This document shows, piece after piece, positions 18,195-27,646 of a stretch of DNA of 64,000 nt. Location of the stretch: NCBI RefSeq assembly GCF_006716645.1, contig NZ_VFPL01000001.1, positions 2,914,001-2,978,000 on the forward strand. Direction: 5' to 3'. Position 1 is the first letter of the stretch; the number at the start of each line of letters is the position of its first letter. A model generated the notes under the pieces. It did no database searches. It saw only the letters and a list, made by a program, of their open reading frames with translations, and had not been told where the DNA came from. The position numbers and the translations under genes were made by a program. The stretch is from Arcticibacter tournemirensis. Lineage in GTDB: Bacteria > Bacteroidota > Bacteroidia > Sphingobacteriales > Sphingobacteriaceae.

Positions 18195-19877
18195 ATGAAA
18201 AAGCTTTTAATATATATATTCCTTCCGCTGCTCATACTTGGAAGTTGTACCAAACTCGATCAGGAGTTCTATAGCCAGGTTACTCCAGAAACATTCTTCA
18301 AAAGTGAAAAAGACATACTGGCCGCGTTGAACCGTCCCTTTACACATGCCCGCTGGTATGTTGGCGAAGACCGCTGGAATTTGCAGGAACACACAGCGGA
18401 TAACTTTGCTATCACCACTAAAGGGCCGCACTGGTACAATGGCGGTGAGAACGAACGTTATCATTACCATACGTGGACGCCTGACGACGGCTGGATATGG
18501 GGAAGTTGGAGCGGAACGTTGATGGGGATAGCGCTGGCCCTCGACGCGCGAAGCGATCTTGAGAAGCTCGACTATACCAAATTTGCATTAACAGCAGAAG
18601 ACCAGCAGGCGCACCTAAACCAGCTGAATACTCTGATTGCTTTCTTCTATATGCGCGGGCTCGATTTTTTTGGAGGCTTGCCGATATTTAATAGCCTCGA
18701 AGGTGAAAATTTACCCCGCAATACAGATCAGGAAACATTTGCTCATATTGAACAATTACTGAAGACGGCTATCGAGAAGTTACCGAAAAAAGAGGATGCA
18801 GATGAACGTGCGGTAGGTGAGCTGACACAGGCCGCTGCTGCCGCCATGCTCGCGGAACTTTATTTCAATGCCGAAGTCTATGTCGGGCGCCCGATGTTCC
18901 AGGAATGCCAGCAACTATCGCAGGACATCATCGACGGTAAATATGGACCATACGAGCTGGATGCGGTCTGGTACGGCCCGCATTCATTCAGGAACGACCG
19001 ATCCAGAGAAGTCATCTGGTCGATTCCGTCGGAGTTCAATAAGCTTCAGTACGACTGGTTCTACAGTAGTTTTTATCATTATAACAGCCGCGAGTATTTC
19101 GGACAGGATATGGGAGCCAATAATGGAGCTCATCTTACGCCCTCTCGCCGCCCAGACTCTACACTCTACCAGAACGAATGGAAGCTAGGCTCGCCTTTTG
19201 AAAAGTTCAGCAACGGCGACCTTCGGAAAAGTCCTTACCGGTATCTGGGAGGTGGCAATTATGAAGGTATGTTTCTTATCGGAGCACAACGCAAGCCGGA
19301 TGGCGGTGTTATTAGAGGCGGTGAGGAATATAAAGACAGACCGCTCTCATTTCGCGATCAGGTAGGACGCTTTTCGGAAGTGGGGCCTGGAAAAAAATAC
19401 AGTTCTATAACGCAGCTTCCATCTAAAATGTCGGAGGGAGAGGAGAATACTGGTGTTCGTCTTGTTAAGGTGCCCATTCCTACTTTAGCCGACAACACGC
19501 TCCGCTGGGGTGCGGATAATCCTGTAATCCGCCTTACAGAGATCTATTATATGTTAGCAGAATGTAAATGGCGCAGAGGCGACGTGACCGGGGCCGCAGA
19601 GCTGATCAATACCGTAAGACGCCGCAACTTTGTTAATGGTGCTGATCCTAATCCTGTTCAGCCGGCTACTTTTGATAAATATCGCTTTATCGATGAGTGG
19701 AGCATCGAATTCCTGGGAGAGGGGCGCAGGCGCACCGACCTGCTGCGTTGGAATATGTTCACTACGGAAAATTGGTGGGATCACAAAGCCACTGCCTCTG
19801 AGCACCTGAAGCGGTTTCCTGTGCCCACAAGGGCCATTTCGGGCAATAATAATTTGCAACAGAATCCTGGTTACTGA
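18195..19877 (+). CDS. SusD/RagB nutrient-binding outer membrane lipoprotein
   Basis: A 560-residue SusD-like lipoprotein (signal with Cys at about residue 18, GSCTKLDQEF). TPR-like N-terminal helices include FYMRGLDFFGGLPIF; the C-terminal RagB/SusD domain ends with the typical RRTDLLRWNMFT and LKRFPVPTRAI-x-NNNLQQNPGY. It caps a SusC transporter to bind a glycan or other nutrient at the cell surface. It starts 18 bases after the broken susC and appears intact, so the transporter partner is missing unless another SusC serves it. No cognate enzyme lies directly downstream. Confidence 0.92.
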   Translation: MKKLLIYIFLPLLILGSCTKLDQEFYSQVTPETFFKSEKDILAALNRPFTHARWYVGEDRWNLQEHTADNFAITTKGPHWYNGGENERYHYHTWTPDDGWIWGSWSGTLMGIALALDARSDLEKLDYTKFALTAEDQQAHLNQLNTLIAFFYMRGLDFFGGLPIFNSLEGENLPRNTDQETFAHIEQLLKTAIEKLPKKEDADERAVGELTQAAAAAMLAELYFNAEVYVGRPMFQECQQLSQDIIDGKYGPYELDAVWYGPHSFRNDRSREVIWSIPSEFNKLQYDWFYSSFYHYNSREYFGQDMGANNGAHLTPSRRPDSTLYQNEWKLGSPFEKFSNGDLRKSPYRYLGGGNYEGMFLIGAQRKPDGGVIRGGEEYKDRPLSFRDQVGRFSEVGPGKKYSSITQLPSKMSEGEENTGVRLVKVPIPTLADNTLRWGADNPVIRLTEIYYMLAECKWRRGDVTGAAELINTVRRRNFVNGADPNPVQPATFDKYRFIDEWSIEFLGEGRRRTDLLRWNMFTTENWWDHKATASEHLKRFPVPTRAISGNNNLQQNPGY

Positions 19878-19900
19878 TTTAACAGAAACCAGGTAAAGTC

Positions 19901-19930
19901 AAAGAGGGTGCATTCTGGAGCACCCTCTTT
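19901..19930. terminator. Bidirectional hairpin terminator
   Basis: AAAGAGGGTGC (19901-19911) and GCACCCTCTTT (19920-19930) form a perfect 11-bp stem around an 8-base loop. It lies between the converging susD gene and the minus-strand gene at 19954-20583; the A/T ends suit termination on both strands. Confidence 0.85.
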
Positions 19931-19953
19931 ACTTTTGAACCTACAGGAGGGCT

Positions 19954-20583
19954 TTACTTCATCTCTTGTATTAATCTGTCCAGCTCGTTGATAAATAAGG
20001 TTTTATTGCTTTTTATAAGTGCCTTTGAGTCTGCCGTTAGATTTACTGGATTTGATATCTGCTTTTTCCAGAACTGATAATGGTAAACTCTGGTCGAAAA
20101 ATAATCCGCACATCCGGTAAGGCATTCGGTGAATCTGCCATTCTTAAACTTGTATATCTTAACAAATTCAAACGCGGGGGAAAGCTCGATATTCAGAAGC
20201 CCCGCGGATGTTTCTTCAATCCGGTTCATTTTTTCAAGCAACTCATATACGCCGTCATTATCAATATCCTGAAAAGAATAGGATCTTAGCGATACGCCGT
20301 CGTGCTTTGGAGCTGTCTTTTTCAATTTGGCAATCATTTGTTCCCCTGCGCTCCAGATATTACCGGCAGCAGCAAGAGATATACTGCCTGAATTTGTAGA
20401 GGCAGGGGTATTTTCATTGTTGATTAATGTAGAGTGAGTGCCGTCAGGATTGACAATGACCGAGGTGCTGCCGTTATTTATCACAGTGGAGTGAGTGCCA
20501 TCCGGATTGACAATTACTGACTGCGCGATAACATATGAATTTATGAAAACTGTGAGGATAAGAAAGGTAAGCAATGGTTTCAT
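19954..20583 (-). CDS. Secreted hypothetical protein with duplicated NPDGTHST motif
   Basis: A 209-residue protein with a signal peptide (about 20 residues ending VIAQ). Directly after it a 19-residue unit is duplicated: SVIVNPDGTHSTVINNGST and SVIVNPDGTHSTLINNENT; the DNA repeat spans about 20400-20525. The remainder, with YSFQDIDNDGVYELLEKMN, is reminiscent of calcium-binding FG-GAP/EF-hand-like loops but no domain is certain. Predicted to be periplasmic or surface exposed. It lies 25 bases downstream of the TlpA-like gene on the same strand and may be cotranscribed. Function unknown. Confidence 0.6.
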   Translation of the reverse strand: MKPLLTFLILTVFINSYVIAQSVIVNPDGTHSTVINNGSTSVIVNPDGTHSTLINNENTPASTNSGSISLAAAGNIWSAGEQMIAKLKKTAPKHDGVSLRSYSFQDIDNDGVYELLEKMNRIEETSAGLLNIELSPAFEFVKIYKFKNGRFTECLTGCADYFSTRVYHYQFWKKQISNPVNLTADSKALIKSNKTLFINELDRLIQEMK

Positions 20584-20608
20584 GATATATCTGATTAGAC
20601 CAAATATT

Positions 20609-22819
20609 TTACATATTTTTCTGCACGATGTATTTTTGTATCTCGTACTCGAAATTGTGCATTGCGAAATCGTCGTTAATTACCTTGCCATCTTTTCCAA
20701 TCAGTACGTAATGGGGAATGCCGTTAAACTTAAACAACTGCCTTAAATACTGATAGTCGTCCGAAGATATACGGTAGGTGTTTGCGAGGTCCTGTTCTTT
20801 AACAAATTCGGTGTACCTGTCGAGCGGGGACTCGTTGTCCGACGTGATGAAAATGAAATCAAATGAACCGTTGTTTTTATATTTTTTCCGGTTCTCTTTA
20901 TGGTGTTTGATACCTGCAATACAGGGGCCGCAAAATATTCCCCAGAAATCGACAATAAGGATTTTGCCTTTATGCGGCTCAATAATCTTCCGGAAGATGT
21001 CAGCTGCCCTTCCTTCGGGCAGATCATAAGCCGTCTTTGGAACGGACGGATATTCTTCATTGAACAGACGTTCGGCCTCCGAAGCTAAAAAAGGATGCGA
21101 TATCCCGTTTTCAAAAGATGTCAGGAACGTGCGGACTGCGTCCTTATCCATTGCGCTCTTAAATGTGGATTTTAACGAACGAACCTTTGCAATGTCATAG
21201 ACGAGTGCTGGCTGGAGTTTGAAATCGGCTTTTAAGATGGAGTCTTTGTATGACCAGCTGTCTTTCGCCCACTTGAGCGAAGAGTTTTCCGTCGGTTTTA
21301 AATACTTATTCTTGTAGTTATCGAACTGCTTGTTGTATTTAGCATAGAACGCCTTGCCCTTTTCTTCGAGGCTCTTCATCAACTCATCACGTTCCTCTTT
21401 TGTTGAAGCCTGCGACATCTTATGATTGCTTTCGTTTTTGAGTTTCAGATAGCTTTTATCATTCTCGGTTTGTTTTAGCCTAAGCTCTTTAAACAGATAT
21501 TCCTGAAAGGATTTCTTTGGTGAAGAGATGTGCTGAATTTTGTAAACGCCCGAAAATGGTTCGGCGAATTCAAACCGGTTAATGAACGTAGAGAAATTTT
21601 GAGTGATCAGCAGTAAAGGATCGTTAAGGGGAAGTCTCTTCATGAAATCGTAATAATCGATTCCTGCTTCAATCTTAAGTATGTTATTTGTTGTGTCTTC
21701 CCTGGCCCAGTATTCCCTTTCCATTATATAATTGAATAAAAACGATGCGTTCTCAACCATTACTTCATTACGCAGGATCTTTTCCGCCTGAGGCGTAATA
21801 TTCTTCCCTTTAAGTTCCCGCTCAAGTTGTGCTTCGCAATCGCTCCAGAAATGTAATTGGCTGGCCTTAAAGTCGGCTGGTGATAAGGTCTTTACTGATT
21901 TTTCGAGGACATCATAGTCAGTATTGGCCGTCGGTACAGATAGCAGATCTTCGTTGATTGCTGCCAACGGACCTCCGAACGTAATATCCTTAAATGTGTA
22001 CCTTACATTTCTCAACCTGTCTGCTGTGAGAAAATCCTCCCAGTTTAAGATCATTGAAAGGCTCCGCCCGGGTTCTATATAGAAACCGATCCAATTGTCG
22101 CCGAATGTGAGGTAACCATGCTTGGGATGACACATTGGTATATTCGACTCGAAGCGGCCGTCCTCATGGATGGTGATCACCGTGGGGAAATCCTCACGTG
22201 TCAGTACATTGGAGGCATATATTATTCCTGTTGAAAATCCGGCCCTACGGTCGTATCCTTTGATATAGCCCACCAATCTGGCTGTGTCCCTGTTAAAAAA
22301 ATCGGGTGATGAATAATCAACAGGCGTTTTCGTTTTGGCTTTAGCGAGCTCTGCGTCAATCCATTTCGCTACGCTTGCCGGAATGGTATCCAAACGGGTT
22401 CCGGGTGTTTTCCGCGACTTTAAGGATACTCCGTAGATGAGTGTTTTTTCTCCCTCGCCATAATCTATCGACCCTGAAGTGCGGGGAAGGGCGGGAAATA
22501 CCAGCACAAAGGTTGAATCGCCGGAAGCCGGCATGTACATCTCCTTATCGATTTCGCCATTTTCTATATTTTTCACAAACAGCTTTTCGCCGCTGACGGC
22601 ATCTTTTATATATGTCTGTTTATTAAACTTAATCCATAATTTCGGGAGGAAAGTACAATGAATCCATAGCTTTGTTTCGTTCTTTTTAATCTCAATTCTT
22701 GAAATTTCGCTGATGCCAGTTGTTCTGAATTCGTACGAAGGATTCAGGATTACCTTCCGGGCAAAAGAAAGATGGGAGAGCAGAACAAGCGAGACAAGGA
22801 TAATGATCGTTTTTCGCAT
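20609..22819 (-). CDS. TlpA-type thioredoxin-domain protein with large N-terminal region
   Basis: A 736-residue secreted protein (signal peptide ends near SFARK). The last 150 residues form a TlpA/ResA-like thioredoxin fold with the redox motif FCGPC (Cys630 and Cys633), IVDFWGIFCGPC and a cis-Pro segment GIPHYVLIGKDG. The long N-terminal part (about 25-580) has beta-rich then helical, charged regions and matches the common Bacteroidota layout of DUF4369-like plus thioredoxin proteins, though no specific signature is seen. It would act as a thiol-disulfide reductase in the periplasm. No dedicated partner is visible. Confidence 0.82.
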   Translation of the reverse strand: MRKTIIILVSLVLLSHLSFARKVILNPSYEFRTTGISEISRIEIKKNETKLWIHCTFLPKLWIKFNKQTYIKDAVSGEKLFVKNIENGEIDKEMYMPASGDSTFVLVFPALPRTSGSIDYGEGEKTLIYGVSLKSRKTPGTRLDTIPASVAKWIDAELAKAKTKTPVDYSSPDFFNRDTARLVGYIKGYDRRAGFSTGIIYASNVLTREDFPTVITIHEDGRFESNIPMCHPKHGYLTFGDNWIGFYIEPGRSLSMILNWEDFLTADRLRNVRYTFKDITFGGPLAAINEDLLSVPTANTDYDVLEKSVKTLSPADFKASQLHFWSDCEAQLERELKGKNITPQAEKILRNEVMVENASFLFNYIMEREYWAREDTTNNILKIEAGIDYYDFMKRLPLNDPLLLITQNFSTFINRFEFAEPFSGVYKIQHISSPKKSFQEYLFKELRLKQTENDKSYLKLKNESNHKMSQASTKEERDELMKSLEEKGKAFYAKYNKQFDNYKNKYLKPTENSSLKWAKDSWSYKDSILKADFKLQPALVYDIAKVRSLKSTFKSAMDKDAVRTFLTSFENGISHPFLASEAERLFNEEYPSVPKTAYDLPEGRAADIFRKIIEPHKGKILIVDFWGIFCGPCIAGIKHHKENRKKYKNNGSFDFIFITSDNESPLDRYTEFVKEQDLANTYRISSDDYQYLRQLFKFNGIPHYVLIGKDGKVINDDFAMHNFEYEIQKYIVQKNM

Positions 22820-23005
22820 GGTTTTTATTTGGTTAGGGGTTCAAGTTTCACTATGTTAAAGGTTTGGTAAATATAAATTTTTTAATGAGAGTATTATCTT
22901 TTAACAGAGTTTTTCAGTTGTTTTAAATGGTTATGATCCAATTCAGTACCTTCACCAACCAGAAAAATGAGCGTCACTAATCGGCCATTGAATATTAAAT
23001 CAACA

Positions 23006-23980
23006 ATGAAATCTATTATCAGCAGTTGCATTATTATGCTAACCGTTCTGCAAATAGCAGCTCAGGAGAAACAGGAAATATTTTTTGCTGACCCGACCAT
23101 CTATGTCCAGAACGGCAAATATTATCTTACCGGGACCGGAGGAGGCAAGGGAAAACCGGGATTTAGTGTTTTAGAATCTACAGACCTTAAGTCGTGGGCT
23201 TCGCCCGCGGGGACAAAGGGCCCTGCTTACATGATCCTGAGCAAGGGCGATCAGACTTATGGTACCGATGGTTTCTGGGCGCCACAAATATTTAAGGCAA
23301 ACAATACCTATTATCTGGCATATACCGCCAGTGAACAAACAGCCTTAGCTCAGTCCAGTTCTTTGTTAGGTCCCTACAGGCAGAAGGAAGCTGTACCAAT
23401 TGATGGTTCGGCTAAAAATATTGATCCGTTTGTTTTCAAAGACGACGACGGTAAATATTACTTGTACCACGTTCGGTTTAATAAGGGTAATTATTTGTGG
23501 GTGGCAGAGTTTAACCTGAAGGAGGGTAAGATAAAGCCTGTAACGTTAAAGAAATGCTTTGACCAGACTGAATCCTGGGAGGCCACTCCTAATTTTGAAT
23601 CGGTGCCAATCATGGAAGGACCTACTGTTTTTAAACTAAAGAATAAATATTATCTGTTTTATTCAGCTAACCATTTCAAGAATATAGACTATTCTGTTGG
23701 CTACGCTATTTCCGACTCTCCGTACGGTCCATGGACCAAACAGAAAGACAGTCCGATTATTCACCGCTCTGTAACCGGAGAAAATGGCTCAGGTCACGGA
23801 GATTTGTTTAAAGGGTTGGACGGCGAATTATATTACGTATATCATGTTCATTTTGACAGTGGACAAGTAAGCCCCAGGCGAACACGGATAGTCCCGGTAG
23901 TGAAGCAGTGGGATGCTCAGGCAAGTATTTATAAATTCAGCGTCAAGCGGGATGAGATTATTGTGCCTGTACTTAAATAG
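23006..23980 (+). CDS. Glycoside hydrolase family 43 protein
   Basis: A 324-residue secreted five-bladed beta-propeller glycosidase. A signal peptide precedes the catalytic fold when the ATG at 23006 is used; an in-frame upstream ATG at 22967 adds 13 atypical residues. Blade motifs include IFFADPTIYVQNGKYYLTGT (base Asp), NIDPFVFKDDDGKYYLYH (pKa-modulating Asp) and IMEGPTVFKLKNKYYLFYSA (acid Glu), the three carboxylates expected of GH43. Members release arabinose, xylose or galactose from plant polysaccharides. It stands alone, divergent from the TlpA-like gene. Confidence 0.9.
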   Translation: MKSIISSCIIMLTVLQIAAQEKQEIFFADPTIYVQNGKYYLTGTGGGKGKPGFSVLESTDLKSWASPAGTKGPAYMILSKGDQTYGTDGFWAPQIFKANNTYYLAYTASEQTALAQSSSLLGPYRQKEAVPIDGSAKNIDPFVFKDDDGKYYLYHVRFNKGNYLWVAEFNLKEGKIKPVTLKKCFDQTESWEATPNFESVPIMEGPTVFKLKNKYYLFYSANHFKNIDYSVGYAISDSPYGPWTKQKDSPIIHRSVTGENGSGHGDLFKGLDGELYYVYHVHFDSGQVSPRRTRIVPVVKQWDAQASIYKFSVKRDEIIVPVLK

Positions 23981-24086
23981 TGATAGTTACCACAAGGCAT
24001 AAATCAACCGGATTTTGTAACCTTAATCATTTTTTTTAGTAAAAGCGTAGATAATTGAATTTTAAACAAGTGCAATCATCTATGTT

Positions 24087-26615
24087 TTGAAAGAGTATTC
24101 ACATAATTATTTTCAATTAGCTTTTAATATGTCTCCTCTTCCATCTCTCATTCTGGAAAAAGAGAAGGGCGGGAGTTTTATTATCAGGGAAGCGAGTCAT
24201 AGCTATTTGCGACTCATCGAAGGGATTGCAGATGATGTAATAGGAATTAGTTTCGCAGACTTCATTTTCAACGGTCGGTTCGTTTTTCAGGAACCAGAAC
24301 TATTTGGCCGTACCCCGGACAAGATACAAGGAACAGACAGTTCCAGCAAACTCATCCAGCGCGTTAAACGCAAGGATAATGGAGATGAAAGATTCTGGCT
24401 TATCGAAACCCGCAGCCTTGAGGATGAAATAACAAATAAAGCTACCTTGGTTTTGCAAACCGTTACCGATATAACGGAAAGTATCATGGCGGGCGAAATT
24501 CGCCAGGAAGCGCGGGTGAGTGATTCAAGAAACCCGGGGAAGGCCTCGCTTCACACTCATCCAGATGCCGTTTTTTCCATCGACCTCCAGGGTCGTTTCT
24601 TAAGGGCCAACGATAGCTTATTGAAACTGGCTGAATGTGGCGAGGACGACATTTTATCGACGTCTTTTCTTCTTTTTATCGTCCCAGAGGAGCAGGAAAT
24701 TGCTTTGGACTTGTTTAATACAGCCTTAAAGGGAGAGGTTATACATTTCGAGATTAATACCATTACGTCAAAAGGGAATAGGAAGCATCTCGCTGTTACC
24801 AATATTCCGATGGTAGTAAACGGAACTGTTGCAGGTGTATACGTATTAGCTAAAGACATAACTGTTGAATATTTAGTTCGCCAGGAATTGGCGGAGGAGC
24901 AAAGGCAACGGGAGGCTTCTGTTAACAGAATGTACGAGGCTTTGGATAGCATTACTGACGGATTTATTTCACTTGACCACAACTGGACCATTACTTACTG
25001 GAATAAGGCATCTGAGAGGATATTTGGAATAAACCGGAGGGACCTGATTGGAAAAAATTTATGGGATGTGTATCCTCCATCCAAACATCCGGATTTCTAT
25101 TCGGCATATCAAAAGGCACTTTATGAAAAGGTCGTCGTCAGATTCAGCACTTATTCCGCACGGTTCAATAAACATTTTGATGTAAGCGTTTATCCTTCCG
25201 ATGAAGGTCTCTCTATTTATTTTCATGATTACTCCGAAAAGGTGGAGATCGAGAAAAAGATAAGAGAAAGCGCTGAAAAATATGATTTGATCTCGAAAGC
25301 CACCAGTGACGCAGTGTGGGACTTTGATTTTGCTGCCGATTCGGTTACCTGGAATAAGGGCGTTAAGGAGATCTTTGGATATTCCGACCAGGTCACTTCT
25401 TTTCAATGGTGGGGGGATCACATCCATCCGGAAGACGCTCCGGAAGTTATAAATAGTATAAAGAAACTTATTGCAAGCAGGGCAAGCTTTTGGCAAAAGG
25501 AGTATCGTTTCAGATGTAACGACGGAACTTACCGTTATGTGCTCGACCGGGGTTTCCTGATGTTAAACGATCAGGATGAAGTGGTCAGAATAATTGGTTC
25601 AATGCAGGATATCTCGCGGATCAGGGAGAAAGAGCGAGAGCTTCAAGAAAGCTTGCTTCTTTATAAGCTTGTTACGAATGTTACCAGCGACGCGATTTAC
25701 GAATGGGACCTGAATACAAACAAGATTCAATGGAACGAGTCTATCGGGCCACTTTTTGGTTATGACAAATCTGATGACCCATCACTGGAGCACTGGTGGG
25801 TTGATAAAATGCATCCGCAAGATCTGGAAAAGGTGCATGCTGTACTGATGGACGCCATAGAGCATAAACTAGACAGACTCAAAAGAGAGTACCGTTTTCG
25901 TTGCAGTGATGGTAAGTACAAGTTTATTAAAGATAGTTGTACAATTATTTATCAGGACGGAAAGGCCGTGAAGATTATTGGTGCGATCAAGGATATTAAC
26001 GATCTGAAAAGGGCGAATGCTGAGAACGAAAGGCTGGTTAACCTGATTAATAAAGTGAACAACCTGATCATTATCAGCGATCCAGATATGCGAATTTTGT
26101 GGGTGAATGAAGCCTTTGTTTCGCATTGTGGTTATTCGCGTGAAGAAGTGTACGGAAAGACTCCTATGGAACTGCTGCATGGCGAGGAAACCAATGCCGA
26201 AACGGTGGCTCTATTGAAAGCCCAGCTTGGGAGGGGGCAAAGTTTCTCGGGAGAACTTGTTAATTATACAAAGAATGGTGAAAAATACTGGATCCATTTG
26301 AACTGTACCCCCGTTTTCGACGAAGATGATGGATTCAAAGGCTTTGTTGCGGTTTCGAATGTGATTACTGAAAGAAAAGAGAGAGAGGGACGATTACAGA
26401 AGCAGACTGCTGCCCTCAGGAACATCGCCTGGCTGAGTTCTCATGAGGTAAGAAAGCCCGCTGCAAACATTCTTGGAATTTTGGCTTTGCTTAGACATGC
26501 AGATATGCAGGAAGAGGTAAATGAATACGTCGGGTTGCTGGAACAGGCGGCCGAAGAGCTTGATCGCATTGTGAGAGACATCAGCCGGAAGATCAATAGT
26601 ATTGAAATAGAATAA
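24087..26615 (+). CDS. Multi-PAS signalling protein with HisKA-like domain but no ATPase
   Basis: An 842-residue soluble protein made of about six PAS/PAC units. Two adjacent PAS_3 units are near-duplicates (DAVWDFDFAADSVTWNKGVK and DAIYEWDLNTNKIQWNESIG, each followed by WRxxHP- and YRFRCxDG-like motifs). At the end, SSHEVRKPAANILGIL holds a phosphoacceptor-type His786 followed by a dimerisation helix. The protein stops there: no N, G1 or G2 boxes of a HATPase_c domain are present. It may be phosphorylated by another kinase or act through binding. The start codon used is TTG at 24087; ATG at 24129 is an alternative. Confidence 0.85.
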   Translation: MKEYSHNYFQLAFNMSPLPSLILEKEKGGSFIIREASHSYLRLIEGIADDVIGISFADFIFNGRFVFQEPELFGRTPDKIQGTDSSSKLIQRVKRKDNGDERFWLIETRSLEDEITNKATLVLQTVTDITESIMAGEIRQEARVSDSRNPGKASLHTHPDAVFSIDLQGRFLRANDSLLKLAECGEDDILSTSFLLFIVPEEQEIALDLFNTALKGEVIHFEINTITSKGNRKHLAVTNIPMVVNGTVAGVYVLAKDITVEYLVRQELAEEQRQREASVNRMYEALDSITDGFISLDHNWTITYWNKASERIFGINRRDLIGKNLWDVYPPSKHPDFYSAYQKALYEKVVVRFSTYSARFNKHFDVSVYPSDEGLSIYFHDYSEKVEIEKKIRESAEKYDLISKATSDAVWDFDFAADSVTWNKGVKEIFGYSDQVTSFQWWGDHIHPEDAPEVINSIKKLIASRASFWQKEYRFRCNDGTYRYVLDRGFLMLNDQDEVVRIIGSMQDISRIREKERELQESLLLYKLVTNVTSDAIYEWDLNTNKIQWNESIGPLFGYDKSDDPSLEHWWVDKMHPQDLEKVHAVLMDAIEHKLDRLKREYRFRCSDGKYKFIKDSCTIIYQDGKAVKIIGAIKDINDLKRANAENERLVNLINKVNNLIIISDPDMRILWVNEAFVSHCGYSREEVYGKTPMELLHGEETNAETVALLKAQLGRGQSFSGELVNYTKNGEKYWIHLNCTPVFDEDDGFKGFVAVSNVITERKEREGRLQKQTAALRNIAWLSSHEVRKPAANILGILALLRHADMQEEVNEYVGLLEQAAEELDRIVRDISRKINSIEIE

Positions 26616-26637
26616 GCAGGTAGTGTTACGCAACATC

Positions 26638-26667
26638 ATTGCATTTAGGAATAATTGACTATATTTG
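26638..26667 (+). promoter_or_regulatory. Bacteroidota-type promoter of the methyltransferase gene
   Basis: A perfect -7 box TATATTTG (26660-26667) lies 18 bases after ATTG (26638-26641), close to the TTTG/TAnnTTTG consensus. It precedes the ATG at 26707 by about 40 bases. Confidence 0.55.
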
Positions 26668-26701
26668 TTGATACTTCTGATAGTATGTTTATCAACAAAT
26701 A
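26662..26701. repeat. 12-bp inverted repeat over the start of the methyltransferase leader
   Basis: TATTTGTTGATA (26662-26673) and TATCAACAAATA (26690-26701) are exact complements around a 16-base loop. The left arm overlaps the -7 promoter element and the right arm ends five bases before the ATG, so it could be an operator or an RNA hairpin masking the ribosome site. Confidence 0.6.
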
Positions 26702-26706
26702 ATCCT

Positions 26707-27405
26707 ATGTCTAATAAAGCAGCATCCGTTTTTTTTGATCAAAAATTTTCAGAGACCTACGATGAACGCAATCGTAACTTATCTCCAATTTTTAAGAATT
26801 TGCATTTCCTGTTGGGCCTGGTGCTGGCAGATCTGCCTGTTAATGCACATATCCTCTGTGTTGGCGTCGGGACGGGAGAGGAAATAATTGCTTTGTCCGC
26901 GGCTCATCCCGACTGGCAGTTTACCGGCATTGAGCCATCTGTACCCATGGCCGGCATATGCAAGGAGAAAATACAGGAGATAGGGCTTGCTGACCGCTGC
27001 ACCATCCTCAATGGATATCTTTCTGATGTAGATCAGGGTGCAAACTACGATGCTGTTCTCTGCCTTCTTGTTACTCACTTTATTACTGATCACAATGAAC
27101 GTCAGTTGATGTTTAACGACATGTACGCCAGGTTAAAGGAGGGGGGATATCTGATAAATGCAGATATCAGTGATAACATGTCTTCACCTCAATTTCAAAG
27201 TATTCTGGAGAAATGGAAAGTAATGCATAAGCATTCAGGCGCCTCTGAACAAGCTTTAGAGAATATGGAGAAGGCATTAGCCACCCATGTTTCCGTGGTG
27301 TCAAAAGACAAAATGGAGAGCTTCCTGCGCGGCGCAGGTTTTGCGTTACCTGTCCAATTTTTTCAGTCCCTGCTAATCCGGGCATGGTATTCAAAAAAGG
27401 AGTAG
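26707..27405 (+). CDS. Class I SAM-dependent methyltransferase
   Basis: A 232-residue soluble methyltransferase. Motif I is ILCVGVGTGEEII (SAM-binding loop), followed by WQFTGIEPSVPM (acidic Glu for the ribose) and YDAVLCLLVTHFI (motif IV region). The substrate is not predictable. The start is placed at ATG 26707; the in-frame TTG at 26665 lies inside the promoter and hairpin. It appears to be a single-gene transcript ending before the hairpin at 27481-27510. Confidence 0.85.
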   Translation: MSNKAASVFFDQKFSETYDERNRNLSPIFKNLHFLLGLVLADLPVNAHILCVGVGTGEEIIALSAAHPDWQFTGIEPSVPMAGICKEKIQEIGLADRCTILNGYLSDVDQGANYDAVLCLLVTHFITDHNERQLMFNDMYARLKEGGYLINADISDNMSSPQFQSILEKWKVMHKHSGASEQALENMEKALATHVSVVSKDKMESFLRGAGFALPVQFFQSLLIRAWYSKKE

Positions 27406-27480
27406 GCGTTAAGCAAAGAAAAAAGAGCAGGTCCGCGTCCCCAAAAGGAAGAAATAGTATATTATTATAGTGATTTTCTT

Positions 27481-27510
27481 AATAGCCTGGAGCTTATGCT
27501 TTGGGCTATT
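27481..27510 (+). terminator. Hairpin terminator
   Basis: AATAGCC and GGCTATT close an imperfect stem with an inner AGC/GCT pair, followed by TGTGTTT. It lies about 75 bases after the methyltransferase stop. Confidence 0.6.
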
Positions 27511-27546
27511 TGTGTTTACAATTATACCTATGTTCCTTCTTTTAGC

Positions 27547-27583
27547 ATAATCTTTAAATGTCTTTTTTACATTTAAAGATTAT
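27547..27583. promoter_or_regulatory. 15-bp perfect inverted repeat upstream of the GH97-GH43 pair
   Basis: ATAATCTTTAAATGT (27547-27561) and ACATTTAAAGATTAT (27569-27583) are perfect complements around CTTTTTT. It lies 64 bases before the GH97 gene and is very A/T-rich, so it could be an operator for a sugar-responsive regulator; as RNA it would be a weak hairpin with an internal U-run. Confidence 0.6.
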
Positions 27584-27646
27584 TGTTTAATCTTGTGTTT
27601 GAATATAACCAATGTTAACCAGTCAGTTTAATGCAAAAGGAGCCAT

